Origin: Candidatus Cloacimonadota bacterium
Lineage (GTDB): Bacteria > Cloacimonadota > Cloacimonadia > Cloacimonadales > WRIO01
Length of the DNA stretch: 9,267 bases
Direction: 5' to 3'
Assembly (NCBI GenBank): GCA_023230175.1
Contig: JALNXV010000116.1
Span: 1 to 9,267 of the forward strand
The notes below the pieces were generated by a model. It was not told the origin of the DNA, searched no databases, and saw only the letters and a list, made by a program, of their open reading frames with translations. Every line of letters starts with the position of its first letter. Position 1 is the stretch's first letter. The translations under genes and the position numbers were made by a program. Shown piece after piece: positions 1 to 5,859 of the stretch.

Positions 1-150
1 CTTGAGCAACTCTGTCCGGTATTCCAGCTCCTCTTCAGTCGTCCCATTGAATAGTCGTGTCAATCTTCTGGCTCTCTGGCGGTCCCGCTTCAGTTCTTCG
101 TCGTATGCGAAATAGAGTTCTCCGCGCACCATCCTCTCTTTCTCTGTCAT
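1..150 (-). CDS. Maltose/sugar O-acetyltransferase, N-terminal part (runs off left edge)
   Basis: The 50 visible codons begin MTEKERMVRGELYFAYDEEL and continue through a basic helix (RDRQRARRLTRLFN). This is the N-terminal maltose-acetyltransferase ('Mac') helical domain that precedes the left-handed beta-helix in Maa/NodL/LacA enzymes, which transfer acetyl from acetyl-CoA to sugars in the cytoplasm. The catalytic hexapeptide-repeat part lies beyond the left edge and cannot be seen. The ATG at 150 is supported by a perfect AGGAGG (157-162) with a 6-nt spacer. The start overlaps the stop of the upstream decayed DUF1016 frame as ATGA, so translation could be coupled, although that upstream frame is probably not a working gene. 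A sugar O-acetyltransferase fits a polysaccharide neighbourhood. The family call is from recognition of the N-terminal pattern only. Confidence 0.8.
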   Translation of the reverse strand, partial: MTEKERMVRGELYFAYDEELKRDRQRARRLTRLFNGTTEEELEYRTELLK

Positions 151-156
151 AGCCGG

Positions 157-162
157 CCTCCT
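157..162 (-). promoter_or_regulatory. Shine-Dalgarno site of the acetyltransferase gene
   Basis: AGGAGG on the minus strand, 6 nt before the ATG at 150. It settles the start codon. Confidence 0.75.
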
Positions 163-251
163 GATCCGGGTATAGTTGAGGCACTGGAGAAAAGGTTGAT
201 CATGAACCGTGACCGGCCCGGTGTGATCGTTCTTAGCAGATTGGGGAGGGC

Positions 252-267
252 GGCCGGCGCTCCGGCC
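252..267. repeat. GC-rich hairpin in the unrelated tail of the DUF1016 frame
   Basis: GGCCGG-CGCT-CCGGCC forms a perfect 6-bp stem with a 4-nt loop. It lies between the recognisable DUF1016 part and the acetyltransferase gene. No function can be assigned; it may be structure in a former intergenic region that the broken frame now reads through. Confidence 0.35.
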
Positions 268-366
268 ATGCACCGGACAGAGAGGCCGGGGGGCCTGACC
301 GGGTTGCTGGGCGCCCGGGAGGTGTCGCTCTCGATCGGCCGGAGGGAGAACCGCTTCAGGAAGTTC

Positions 367-373
367 AAAAAAA
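367..373 (-). terminator. Possible archaeal oligo-T terminator
   Basis: Seven consecutive T on the minus strand, just after the end of DUF1016 homology. Archaeal RNA polymerase can stop at T-rich tracts without a hairpin. Position and tract are the only evidence. Confidence 0.25.
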
Positions 374-984
374 CTGCGCCGCGTTCTGCCGGCACGGTTG
401 CCCTTCCCGGTGGTTTTGCAGGGTGCCGATCCCCCGGGTGATAGTGTGTCCTGGAGAGGAGCTTCCCGGTCTTCAGGTCGATGTAATAATCCTCCCCATC
501 AATGATAATCCGCTTCTGACGCGCGATAAATGCAAACCCGGCTCCGAGCTCCAGCAGAAACCGTTCGAGCTCCCGGAGGATCGCTGTCTCGAGGTCCCGT
601 TCGCTGTAGGTATCGGCAAGCCCGAGGAAATCAAGCAGGTATGGATCGCGAAAAACCAGATCCGGCGTGATACGGCCTTCTTCTCGCAGCAAAGCAAGTT
701 CCTGACAGGCAAGTTCTTCCGGTTTTCGGGAGAGGGCGGTGCGTTCGAATAGCATTCCCTGGATTTTAGAGTGCAGTTCCCGCACGCTCCAGCGTTCGAT
801 CCGGCACATCTGAACATAGAATTCACGGGCAACGGCATCCTCGATCTGGAGAAGTTCTACGAAATGGGACCCGCTCAATTCTTTCGACACTGTTGAGACG
901 ATTTCTTTGGATGGGAACAGCGCTGCAAAACGGATCATCCGGGTCAGATTCGGCTGACTATATCCGGACCCGTACTCTGCCATC

Positions 985-1011
985 AATTCTTTCGACAGTG
1001 TCGAAAGAATT
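985..1011. repeat. 27-bp palindrome with a direct copy 108 bp away
   Basis: AATTCTTTCGACA, one G, then TGTCGAAAGAATT: 13-bp arms without mismatch. The left arm, with one more base, recurs in direct orientation at 876-889 (14-bp match with 984-997). On the minus strand the arms encode the family's repeated 'ST(V/L)SKEL' motif, so much of the repetition is explained by coding; the perfect symmetry is not required by it. Confidence 0.6.
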
Positions 1012-1103
1012 CTCTTACCGTATGGTGCTCGTTCTTCTTTGAGAATATCCCTGCTAATTCGATCGCCGATATGCCAGATGAGTCGTTTATCTGGGTTTGC
1101 TTT

Positions 1104-1302
1104 TCACATGTTCTCAACGCCCCGCGGACGTCTTCCTGTTTGGAGCACTCCAGGAGCGTGATGATAGAGGTGCCGTCGACGGCGAGATGGCGAAGGTGTT
1201 GGCTCGAATCTTTGTGGTGTTCTTCACGGTCGCCCGGCGCGAAAAAGGGTGCCCCCGGCTGTCGGGATGGTATAAGATGATGGAGTACTCACAGGAGTAA
1301 CG
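1104..1302. other. Intergenic, possible unrecognised gene remnant on the minus strand
   Basis: No confident gene. On the minus strand, the frame reading ...PGAPFFAPGDREEHHK, then HLRHLAVDGTSII and TLLECSKQEDVRGAL, is open from about 1275 to past 1110 and has protein-like composition. It vaguely recalls a PTS EIIA type-2 helix pattern (APx..EHLx..L..L). It has no visible start and continues out of frame against the DUF1016 remnant, so it would be a fragment if real. The plus strand carries only the ribosome binding site of the next gene. Confidence 0.25.
1293..1297 (+). promoter_or_regulatory. Shine-Dalgarno site of the MNT nucleotidyltransferase
   Basis: AGGAG with a 5-nt spacer to the ATG at 1303. 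This fixes the start of the next gene. Confidence 0.65.
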
Positions 1303-1803
1303 ATGCCTCCCCTTGCCCGGATCCGGCAGAACCTGCTTGTTATTCGGGAGCGCTACGACGTGGCCCGTATCGGCATCTTCGGGTCTGTTGCGCGAAATGA
1401 GGAGACGCCGGCAAGCGATATCGATATCCTGGTGGAGTTCCGGGAGGGGACCTTCTACTCGAAGCCTGATGGCTTCTCGCGCTCCGCTCCTGCTGGAGCA
1501 TCGCGGCCCGCACCTGACGGTGCTCGAGTTCCTGCCCTGCGGCCAGTCGCACATTTCATGGACCTCAAGTTCTACCTCGAAGATCTTCTGGGGCGAAAGA
1601 CGGCCCTCGTCATTGCCGACACCTTGAAGCCCCGGATCCGGGATGCCGTCCTCGAGGGGGTTGTTTATGCCTGGGGACCTTCTGCTGATTGCCACCCTTC
1701 TTTTACTGTTCTATCCAGAAAACGTTCAAATACATCATCTTCGACGTTGAACATATCGATCCCATTCATTCCTATCTTTTTCGTCTCCGGTAGCAGCCAG
1801 TAG
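1303..1803 (+). CDS. MNT-family minimal nucleotidyltransferase, altered and probably inactive
   Basis: Residues 24-46 carry the polymerase-beta nucleotidyltransferase signature GSVAR (27-31) plus SDIDILVEF (38-46), and MDLKFYLEDLLGRK follows at 86-99. This is the MntA/MNT type that normally pairs with a HepT toxin and AMPylates it. No HepT gene is present. Three oddities are visible. First, residues 53-76 are an in-frame insertion of three 8-residue units (S-K-P-D-G.., S-A-P-A-G.., P-A-P-D-G..) encoded by 24-nt palindromic DNA. Second, the usual third acidic residue in 'KVDLV' is absent: the sequence reads KTALV (99-103). Third, the family usually ends near the VVYA seen at 120-123, but here 43 extra residues follow, read antisense across the next gene, so the original stop has been lost. 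A RNA- or sugar-nucleotide-transferring role is unlikely from the small size. Family call sure; activity doubtful. Confidence 0.8.
   Translation: MPPLARIRQNLLVIRERYDVARIGIFGSVARNEETPASDIDILVEFREGTFYSKPDGFSRSAPAGASRPAPDGARVPALRPVAHFMDLKFYLEDLLGRKTALVIADTLKPRIRDAVLEGVVYAWGPSADCHPSFTVLSRKRSNTSSSTLNISIPFIPIFFVSGSSQ
1459..1530 (+). repeat. Three 24-nt palindromic units inside the MNT gene
   Basis: Three hairpins with 4-nt loops: GAAGCC-TGAT-GGCTTC (1461-1476), GCTCC-TGCT-GGAGC (1486-1499) and GCACC-TGAC-GGTGC (1510-1523). Their centres fall at 1468.5, 1492.5 and 1516.5, exactly 24 nt apart. Each has the core CC-TGNN-GG. Being 8 codons long, the unit keeps the reading frame and adds octapeptides of pattern (S/P)xPxGxxx. 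A fourth, degraded copy (GCC-CTGC-GGC, 1534-1543) may follow. Confidence 0.8.
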
Positions 1804-2033
1804 AGGTTGTAGACCAGTTGCCCGAAGCGCATATCGGTATCCTGCATCCAGACCTCCCGGAGTTTGCTCAGGATCACATCAATTCTTTTTGGATCTCTTT
1901 TTGGCCCGCTCCACTCCTCTGCCACCTCTCTGGCTATCTCCTCCATTATCCGGTGTAATCCGTCATTCACCGTCTCCGACCCCTTGGTTACTGCGATATA
2001 TCCCAGATAATGCCATGCATTCGTATTAAGCAT
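1665..2033 (-). CDS. Conserved hypothetical protein with an RDPKRI motif
   Basis: A 122-residue protein. Its core, KRDPKRIDVILSKLREVW followed by DTDMRFGQLVYNLYWLLPE and DMFNVEDDVFERFLD, matches a recurrent small archaeal/bacterial family known to me only as hypothetical ('RDPxRIxxIL..L..vW...PDlRl.QLi...' with a closing 'VEDD'). It is alpha-helical and acidic, with no signal peptide or membrane segment. The first ~45 residues precede the usual start of that core, and no good ribosome binding site stands before the ATG at 2033; an internal ATG at the 'MEEIAREVAEEW' segment is an alternative start. Its 3' end runs antisense to the last 139 bases of the MNT frame. Function unknown. Confidence 0.6.
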   Translation of the reverse strand: MLNTNAWHYLGYIAVTKGSETVNDGLHRIMEEIAREVAEEWSGPKRDPKRIDVILSKLREVWMQDTDMRFGQLVYNLYWLLPETKKIGMNGIDMFNVEDDVFERFLDRTVKEGWQSAEGPQA

Positions 2034-2142
2034 ACCACAGAGGTAATTCTAGGAGTAGGTTGCCCTCGATTAGATCTTAGTATGGTTGATGGTGCGGCCC
2101 CAATACCTGTTCAACCAATCCCATTTTGAACTATGGGGGCAT

Positions 2143-2244
2143 CTAAACGAGCAGATCATTTAACCACTCGATTTTTATGATCCTATGTTGAGCCTCATCA
2201 AGAATTAGTAAACTATCAATTCCCGTAATCGGTGCTTTTACCAT
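2143..2244 (-). CDS. Possible 33-residue small protein or gene scrap
   Basis: Starts MVKAPITGIDSLLILDEA and ends with KIEWLNDLLV. Composition looks protein-like (hydrophobic and acidic residues in an amphipathic pattern). A GGAG stands 11 nt before the ATG, further than usual. Not recognised. It may equally be the fragment of a larger lost gene or chance. Confidence 0.2.
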   Translation of the reverse strand: MVKAPITGIDSLLILDEAQHRIIKIEWLNDLLV

Positions 2245-2371
2245 CCGATTTGATTCTCCGAATGCGCCCGATTACAAGGTGTAGTTATAGGTCTTGTATA
2301 TCGATAATGTGTAAGGTGATTCTCCTGTGATTATATCTTGCAGGGAGACCCAGAAAATGGAAAAGATGAGG

Positions 2372-2380
2372 TTTTATATC
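2372..2380 (+). promoter_or_regulatory. Candidate archaeal TATA box of the polysaccharide cluster
   Basis: TTTTATATC is centred about 27 bp before the ATG at 2403 and preceded by a purine-rich stretch that could serve as a BRE. The spacing would put the transcript start at or next to the ATG, giving a leaderless or nearly leaderless mRNA. A weak Shine-Dalgarno-like AAGGAT (2393-2398) is also present. Confidence 0.5.
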
Positions 2381-2402
2381 CGCTGAGCCAAAAAGGATTA
2401 TA

Positions 2403-3375
2403 ATGAGTGTGGCTCTTCCTGAAGAAATCCATACAGTTACTCAAACTAATTCTTCAGTAATCGTTGCATCACGAAATCGCCATCAGCAGTTGGAAGAACT
2501 TATTAACAGTGTTATCAACCTTGATCCCCTTCCATACGAACTTGTAATAGTAGATGATGCTTCAGATAAACCCATTGAAGAGTCGATCCAATTCAAGGAA
2601 TCTGATCTGCGAATAAGGATCTTCAGAAATGATCCCAACCAAGGACCTGCAAAGGCGCGAAACACTGGGGTTCATCGAAGCAGAGGATCGATTCTCCTCT
2701 TCACGGACGATGATTGTATTGTTCATCCACAATGGGCTGGAATACTGGTTAAGAGGCTGGTTACAGGAAGCCCAGACCTTGGGGGTATTGGCGGCAAGGT
2801 TATTGCACGAGATACTGATATTTTCAGCAGGTATTTCGAATTTCATCAGATCTTGAATCCTAAGCCTCACGATAAGATGAACCCGAAACGAGTTCCTTAC
2901 TTAGTCACTGCCAATTGCGCCATTCGGAAGGATACCTTCATGCGAGCGGGGGGTTTTGATTGCAATATCCCTATAGCCGGAGGAGAGGACGTTGCACTAT
3001 CTTTGAAAATTCTCAAACAGCAACTCTTCCTTGAGAGGGAAGAAAACGCAATTGTATGGCACAGATTCAAACCGGGGCTTCGAAATTTTCATCACACCTT
3101 TTTCCGCTATGGGCTAGGAGGGCGCTATGTCGTGGATAGATATCTACCTCTCTGATGGGAACCCGGAAGGGGTATTCAACGCAGATGCCCAAAAAGCTCT
3201 CACGTATATGGGTCGGTGGAGAGATATCCCCTATCACTGGTTAGTGTATCGAAAATCCGATCTGAAATTAGCCGAAATACTGGCATTCTTGGTTCTGGAC
3301 ATCGTAAGACACCGTGCATATAGGAGAGGCTTCAACACACTACTCGAGACAAAAGGGAAGGATACATGTGAATGA
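2403..3375 (+). pseudogene. Family 2 glycosyltransferase, split by a frameshift near 3127-3155
   Basis: The first frame (2403-3155, 250 residues) is a GT-A fold family 2 glycosyltransferase: a NSSVIVASRNR start strand, VDDAS (50-54), GPAKARNTG (81-89), the metal-binding DDD (102-104) and the acceptor-side GGED (193-196). It stops at a TGA just after RYGLGGRYVVDRYL. The +1 frame from 3127 to 3375 then supplies a C-terminus typical of such enzymes (WRDIPYHWLVYRKSDLKLAE, then an ALAFxxLDxxRxxAxRxG-like helix). One indel would restore a ~320-residue protein. The catalytic domain is complete in the first frame, so a shortened but active enzyme is possible, as is separate translation of the tail (AGGAGG precedes ATG 3127). 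Its role would be to transfer a sugar from a nucleotide donor onto a surface glycan or lipid carrier. Its 3' end overlaps the radical SAM gene by 8 nt. A sequencing error cannot be excluded. Confidence 0.75.
3116..3121 (+). promoter_or_regulatory. Strong internal Shine-Dalgarno sequence at the glycosyltransferase frameshift
   Basis: AGGAGG, 5 nt before an ATG (3127) that opens the +1 frame encoding the missing C-terminus. It also encodes the Gly-Gly of 'GLGGR', so it may be coincidental. As it stands it could let ribosomes start the C-terminal piece as a separate 82-residue polypeptide. Confidence 0.45.
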
Positions 3376-4345
3376 GAATTGTGACGCTCCCCAACAGATC
3401 TTTTTAGACATTAATCTGGAATGCAACTTACATTGCATCCAATGCGACCTTCATCGGAGTAAGAACCCACAAGAGGAGTTGACCCTTGAGGAGAGAAAAC
3501 AGCTAATAGACGAAATATCTGTGTTATACCCCGGTTCAAACCTAGTTCTCTCGGGTAGCGAACCATTTATGCGCCGAGAACACCTTTATGAACTGGCCTG
3601 TCTGGCCCGGGATAACGGACTGTATACAACTATTAGTACAAATGGCACCCTCATCAGCGACGACGACATTCGGAAACTTCCTAAATCCGGCATCAACGAT
3701 ATCGTTGTATCCCTCGACAGTCACGTTGCCTCGGTTCATGATGGCATCAGGGGTGTACGTGGATGCTTCAATCAGGCCGTACAATCAATACGAAAGCTTG
3801 TCGAAGCAAGAAATGACTCCAAAACTGATTTTCACGTTTTAACGAGTACGATATTGGGGGCGCACAATTTATCCCACATCCACGAACTCGTAGCGTACCT
3901 TGAATTATTGGATGTCGACACTTCAATGTTCCAGCCAATCCAACCAGTCTTCAACCGGCAGGTCGAACCGGACTGGCAAATAAAAAGCCCGCTGTTTCCA
4001 AAGGATCTGTCTAGCATAAACTACGGCATTGATAACCTTATTGAGTGCAAAAGAAAGGGGAAGAGGCTATACCAGCAGGAGTATCAGTTCGAGGATATGC
4101 GATACTATTTCTTAAACGGTGCAACGGTGAGGAGTCAGCAGTGCATATCAGCAAAGAAAAACCTGATGATTGATATCATCGGAAATGTCCGATTCTGTTT
4201 CAATATGGAGAGGATAGGACTTTCCCCTATTGGCAATGTTCGCAAAACTCCACTAGAAGGCCTCTGGTCAAATAACGCTGAAATGAGGAGCAAAATGGAC
4301 AATTGCCAGGAATGCTGTGGGGTTATGATCTGCCATGCACGATAG
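3368..4345 (+). CDS. Radical SAM protein with SPASM-like C-terminus (first of two)
   Basis: 325 residues from the GTG at 3368, chosen because AAGGA (3358-3362) stands 5 nt before it and it overlaps the glycosyltransferase end by 8 nt; the upstream ATG at 3314 would only add sequence read from inside that gene. Cys19-x3-Cys23-x2-Cys26 (ECNLHCIQCDL) binds the [4Fe-4S] cluster that cleaves S-adenosylmethionine. SGSEPFMR and TTISTNGT are the usual glycine-rich and SAM-contact strands of the TIM barrel. The C-terminus has further cysteines (QQC, VRFCFNM, DNCQECCGVMIC) with 'IGNVR' between them, the pattern of a SPASM or twitch domain holding auxiliary iron-sulfur clusters. No membrane segments. 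Such enzymes modify peptides or small molecules by radical chemistry. Its place between a glycosyltransferase and sugar-nucleotide genes hints at surface-glycan tailoring, but the substrate is unknown. Confidence 0.85.
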   Translation: MNENCDAPQQIFLDINLECNLHCIQCDLHRSKNPQEELTLEERKQLIDEISVLYPGSNLVLSGSEPFMRREHLYELACLARDNGLYTTISTNGTLISDDDIRKLPKSGINDIVVSLDSHVASVHDGIRGVRGCFNQAVQSIRKLVEARNDSKTDFHVLTSTILGAHNLSHIHELVAYLELLDVDTSMFQPIQPVFNRQVEPDWQIKSPLFPKDLSSINYGIDNLIECKRKGKRLYQQEYQFEDMRYYFLNGATVRSQQCISAKKNLMIDIIGNVRFCFNMERIGLSPIGNVRKTPLEGLWSNNAEMRSKMDNCQECCGVMICHAR

Positions 4346-5723
4346 CGACGAAGTATCACATATGCAATCTCCTCCAACCCTTTTTCCATTTAAACAATCG
4401 GATGCCGAACGTGTAATTCAGCATCCAGAAACCCCATCTGCATATGTTGAATGGAGAGAACTCCTGCCCTTCGTAAACCTTGAGGGGAGGGAGTTTTATG
4501 GAAACTTATTCAAGTGGTCGTATCACCCGTGTACAAAGACCCTGGGAGCATCCCGAGATGTTTTTGCAACTCTATTCGCAGATGTAGGTGATGATGTACT
4601 TGATGAGTGGATGTTTTACTTGTCAGAAACGCCAGTAATCGATTTCATCAATCATCACCTTCCATTCATGCAGAATGTTCCCGATCTGATATTGCAACGC
4701 TCCACCAATGACGTCGTTCAGAGATACTTGAGTGCATATGCGCAGGGCAATAATGCCGTGAAAAACGAATGTACAATGCCTGAAACGGTAATTATTGAGA
4801 TTACAAAGAGTTGTAATTTTACCTGTTCAATGTGTTCATCAAGGACTCACGGTTTTCGAGCGGATAGAACGCTGTCACTTGAAGACTTTGGTGAAATCAT
4901 TCGACAATTTGGACCTCCTGCTGCGACGATTCGAATCAATGGATACGGCGAATCGACTATTGTCCCCAACCTGAACCAGTATCTCGATTGTCTTGAGGAG
5001 TTTTCATTTCGTGGTACTCGTGAGATCATTACTAATTTTTCTGCGCCGCTGAAAATATACCTGGATCTTATTCAAAAAGGTTTTCTGCTCCTCGTATCAT
5101 GGGATGCAACAAACCAAGCTCTCTTCGAATCGATACGGCACGGGGCAGACTTCCAATCCATGCTCGAACACCTGAAGGTTATCGGCAGGGAGCTGTCAAA
5201 CGAACCAGAACGACTGGTTCTGTTATCAACGATCCAGAAAAAAAATATCCATGAGATTGTGCCGTTGGTTGATTTTGCTGGTGATATCGGTGCAGGACTA
5301 GTGATTTTTAATATGGTCAAAGAAGCCGATGGATCCCCTTGGATGGAAAATAGGTATTCTGACATCATCGGTTCTTTTGTGCAGGCACAACAGCATGGAG
5401 AGGAGAGGGGAGTAAAAATAAAAATTCCTGATCATATCGGCAACAAGCCTGTCAACCTGACATTTTCACAGAAGACTTCTATGTCGGAATGTGATCGCCC
5501 ATGGAAAGAGGTAGTCGTACACTGGGACACAGAGATCACCGTGTGCAATATGTTTAATCCCTACAGTTATGGCACACTATTTCATGCGATAGTACCCCGT
5601 GATCAGCAGAATATGGAGCAGCGATTTCGTGAGCTCTGGCACGGCCCCAATGCGCGACTGTTTCGATCGCTAATTAACACTCCCCAGCCGCATCCGTACT
5701 GTAGGGGATGCTACTTCATGTAA
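4335..5723 (+). CDS. Radical SAM protein with N-terminal extension and SPASM-like C-terminus (second of two)
   Basis: 462 residues from ATG 4335, which overlaps the previous gene by 11 nt; the ATG at 4362 is a possible alternative, as neither has a clear ribosome binding site. The first ~145 residues form an extension I do not recognise, mostly helical with a WSYHPCTKTL segment. The radical SAM core follows: Cys160-x3-Cys164-x2-Cys167 (KSCNFTCSMCSSR), INGYGEST, a DATNQALFESIR strand-helix and LVLLSTIQKKN. Near the C-terminus, CDRPWKEVVVHWD, VCNMFN, YGTL, RELWHGPNARLFRSL and PYCRGCYFM match the SPASM layout for auxiliary clusters. This protein is longer than, and clearly different from, its neighbour, so the two are probably not a recent duplication. 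Radical SAM chemistry on a surface-glycan precursor or a protein is an inference from context only. Confidence 0.85.
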   Translation: MHDSDEVSHMQSPPTLFPFKQSDAERVIQHPETPSAYVEWRELLPFVNLEGREFYGNLFKWSYHPCTKTLGASRDVFATLFADVGDDVLDEWMFYLSETPVIDFINHHLPFMQNVPDLILQRSTNDVVQRYLSAYAQGNNAVKNECTMPETVIIEITKSCNFTCSMCSSRTHGFRADRTLSLEDFGEIIRQFGPPAATIRINGYGESTIVPNLNQYLDCLEEFSFRGTREIITNFSAPLKIYLDLIQKGFLLLVSWDATNQALFESIRHGADFQSMLEHLKVIGRELSNEPERLVLLSTIQKKNIHEIVPLVDFAGDIGAGLVIFNMVKEADGSPWMENRYSDIIGSFVQAQQHGEERGVKIKIPDHIGNKPVNLTFSQKTSMSECDRPWKEVVVHWDTEITVCNMFNPYSYGTLFHAIVPRDQQNMEQRFRELWHGPNARLFRSLINTPQPHPYCRGCYFM

Positions 5724-5859
5724 CCGAAGGCCGCCTGCCCTCCATCCAATCTGGATGCAATACTGTAGGATATTAGGATTAAGGATTCGAGCTTCAGGAT
5801 GCCTGTTTTTCCCAGAGCATATCATAAAACTTTTCCTTTATTGATTTCATTTACTCTGT
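5724..5859. other. Intergenic gap between the radical SAM and dehydrogenase genes
   Basis: 136 bp with a short inverted repeat (ATCCA-ATC-TGGAT), three near-tandem 8-nt AGGAT-containing units around 5767-5792, and a T5 tract at 5806-5810 that may weakly terminate the first transcript. A CATAAAAC (5823-5830) could act as a poor TATA box for the next gene. No ribosome binding site precedes ATG 5860, which favours a leaderless second transcript. Confidence 0.35.

Larger units (their letters stand above)
147..1103 (-). pseudogene. DUF1016 / YhcG-family PDDEXK protein, decayed
   Basis: From about 1103 down to 470 the minus strand reads as a DUF1016 (YhcG) protein: IWHIGDRISRDIL, APYGKRILSTLSKEL, MAEYGSGYSQPNLTRMIRFA, then LSGSHFVELL, ERWSVRELHSKI, GMLFERTALSRKPEEL, TPDLVFRDPYLLDFLGL and AFIARQKRIIIDGEDYYIDL. 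It is broken at both ends. The frame has no ATG before residue 2 of the part starting at TTG 986 and is closed by a TGA at 1104-1106, so the N-terminal segment is lost. After YYIDL the sequence jumps directly to KTGKL, so the stretch that should separate the two catalytic acidic motifs is missing. The remaining ~95 residues, to the stop at 147, are low-complexity proline/arginine-rich sequence unlike the family. Intact members are putative nucleases tied to restriction or mobile loci. This copy should lack a working nuclease site. Confidence 0.75.
2034..2402. other. AT-rich intergenic stretch before the polysaccharide cluster
   Basis: Divergent intergenic region, richer in A and T than the sequence to its left. 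It holds one candidate promoter (2372-2380). It also holds an 8-bp inverted repeat, GTAATCGG around 2225 against CCGATTAC around 2270. On the minus strand there is a 33-codon open frame (2143-2244) beginning MVKAPITGIDSLLILDEA. Two 15-codon plus-strand frames have no family features. Nothing resembling an RNA gene or insertion-sequence ends was seen. Confidence 0.5.

Noticed and set aside
196..441. Plus-strand open frame of 81 codons
   Set aside because: Low-complexity Gly/Arg/Pro composition from GC-rich DNA, no recognisable family, lies over the degenerate tail of the DUF1016 frame.
1459..1554. CRISPR array
   Set aside because: Repeat period is only 24 nt with palindromes filling the unit; there are no unique spacers.
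1114..1695. Minus-strand open frame of 193 codons
   Set aside because: It is the antisense of the MNT gene for most of its length; the plus strand clearly carries the conserved motifs.
2034..2402. RiPP precursor peptide for the radical SAM proteins
   Set aside because: The short frames here (15 codons or fewer on plus, 33 on minus) have no leader/core pattern or cysteine-, glycine- or aromatic-rich core.
3116..3155. prfB-like programmed +1 frameshift in the glycosyltransferase
   Set aside because: An SD and a TGA are present, but the SD is about 30 nt before the stop instead of a few nt, and the CTC-T slip gives poor re-pairing. A plain indel is simpler.
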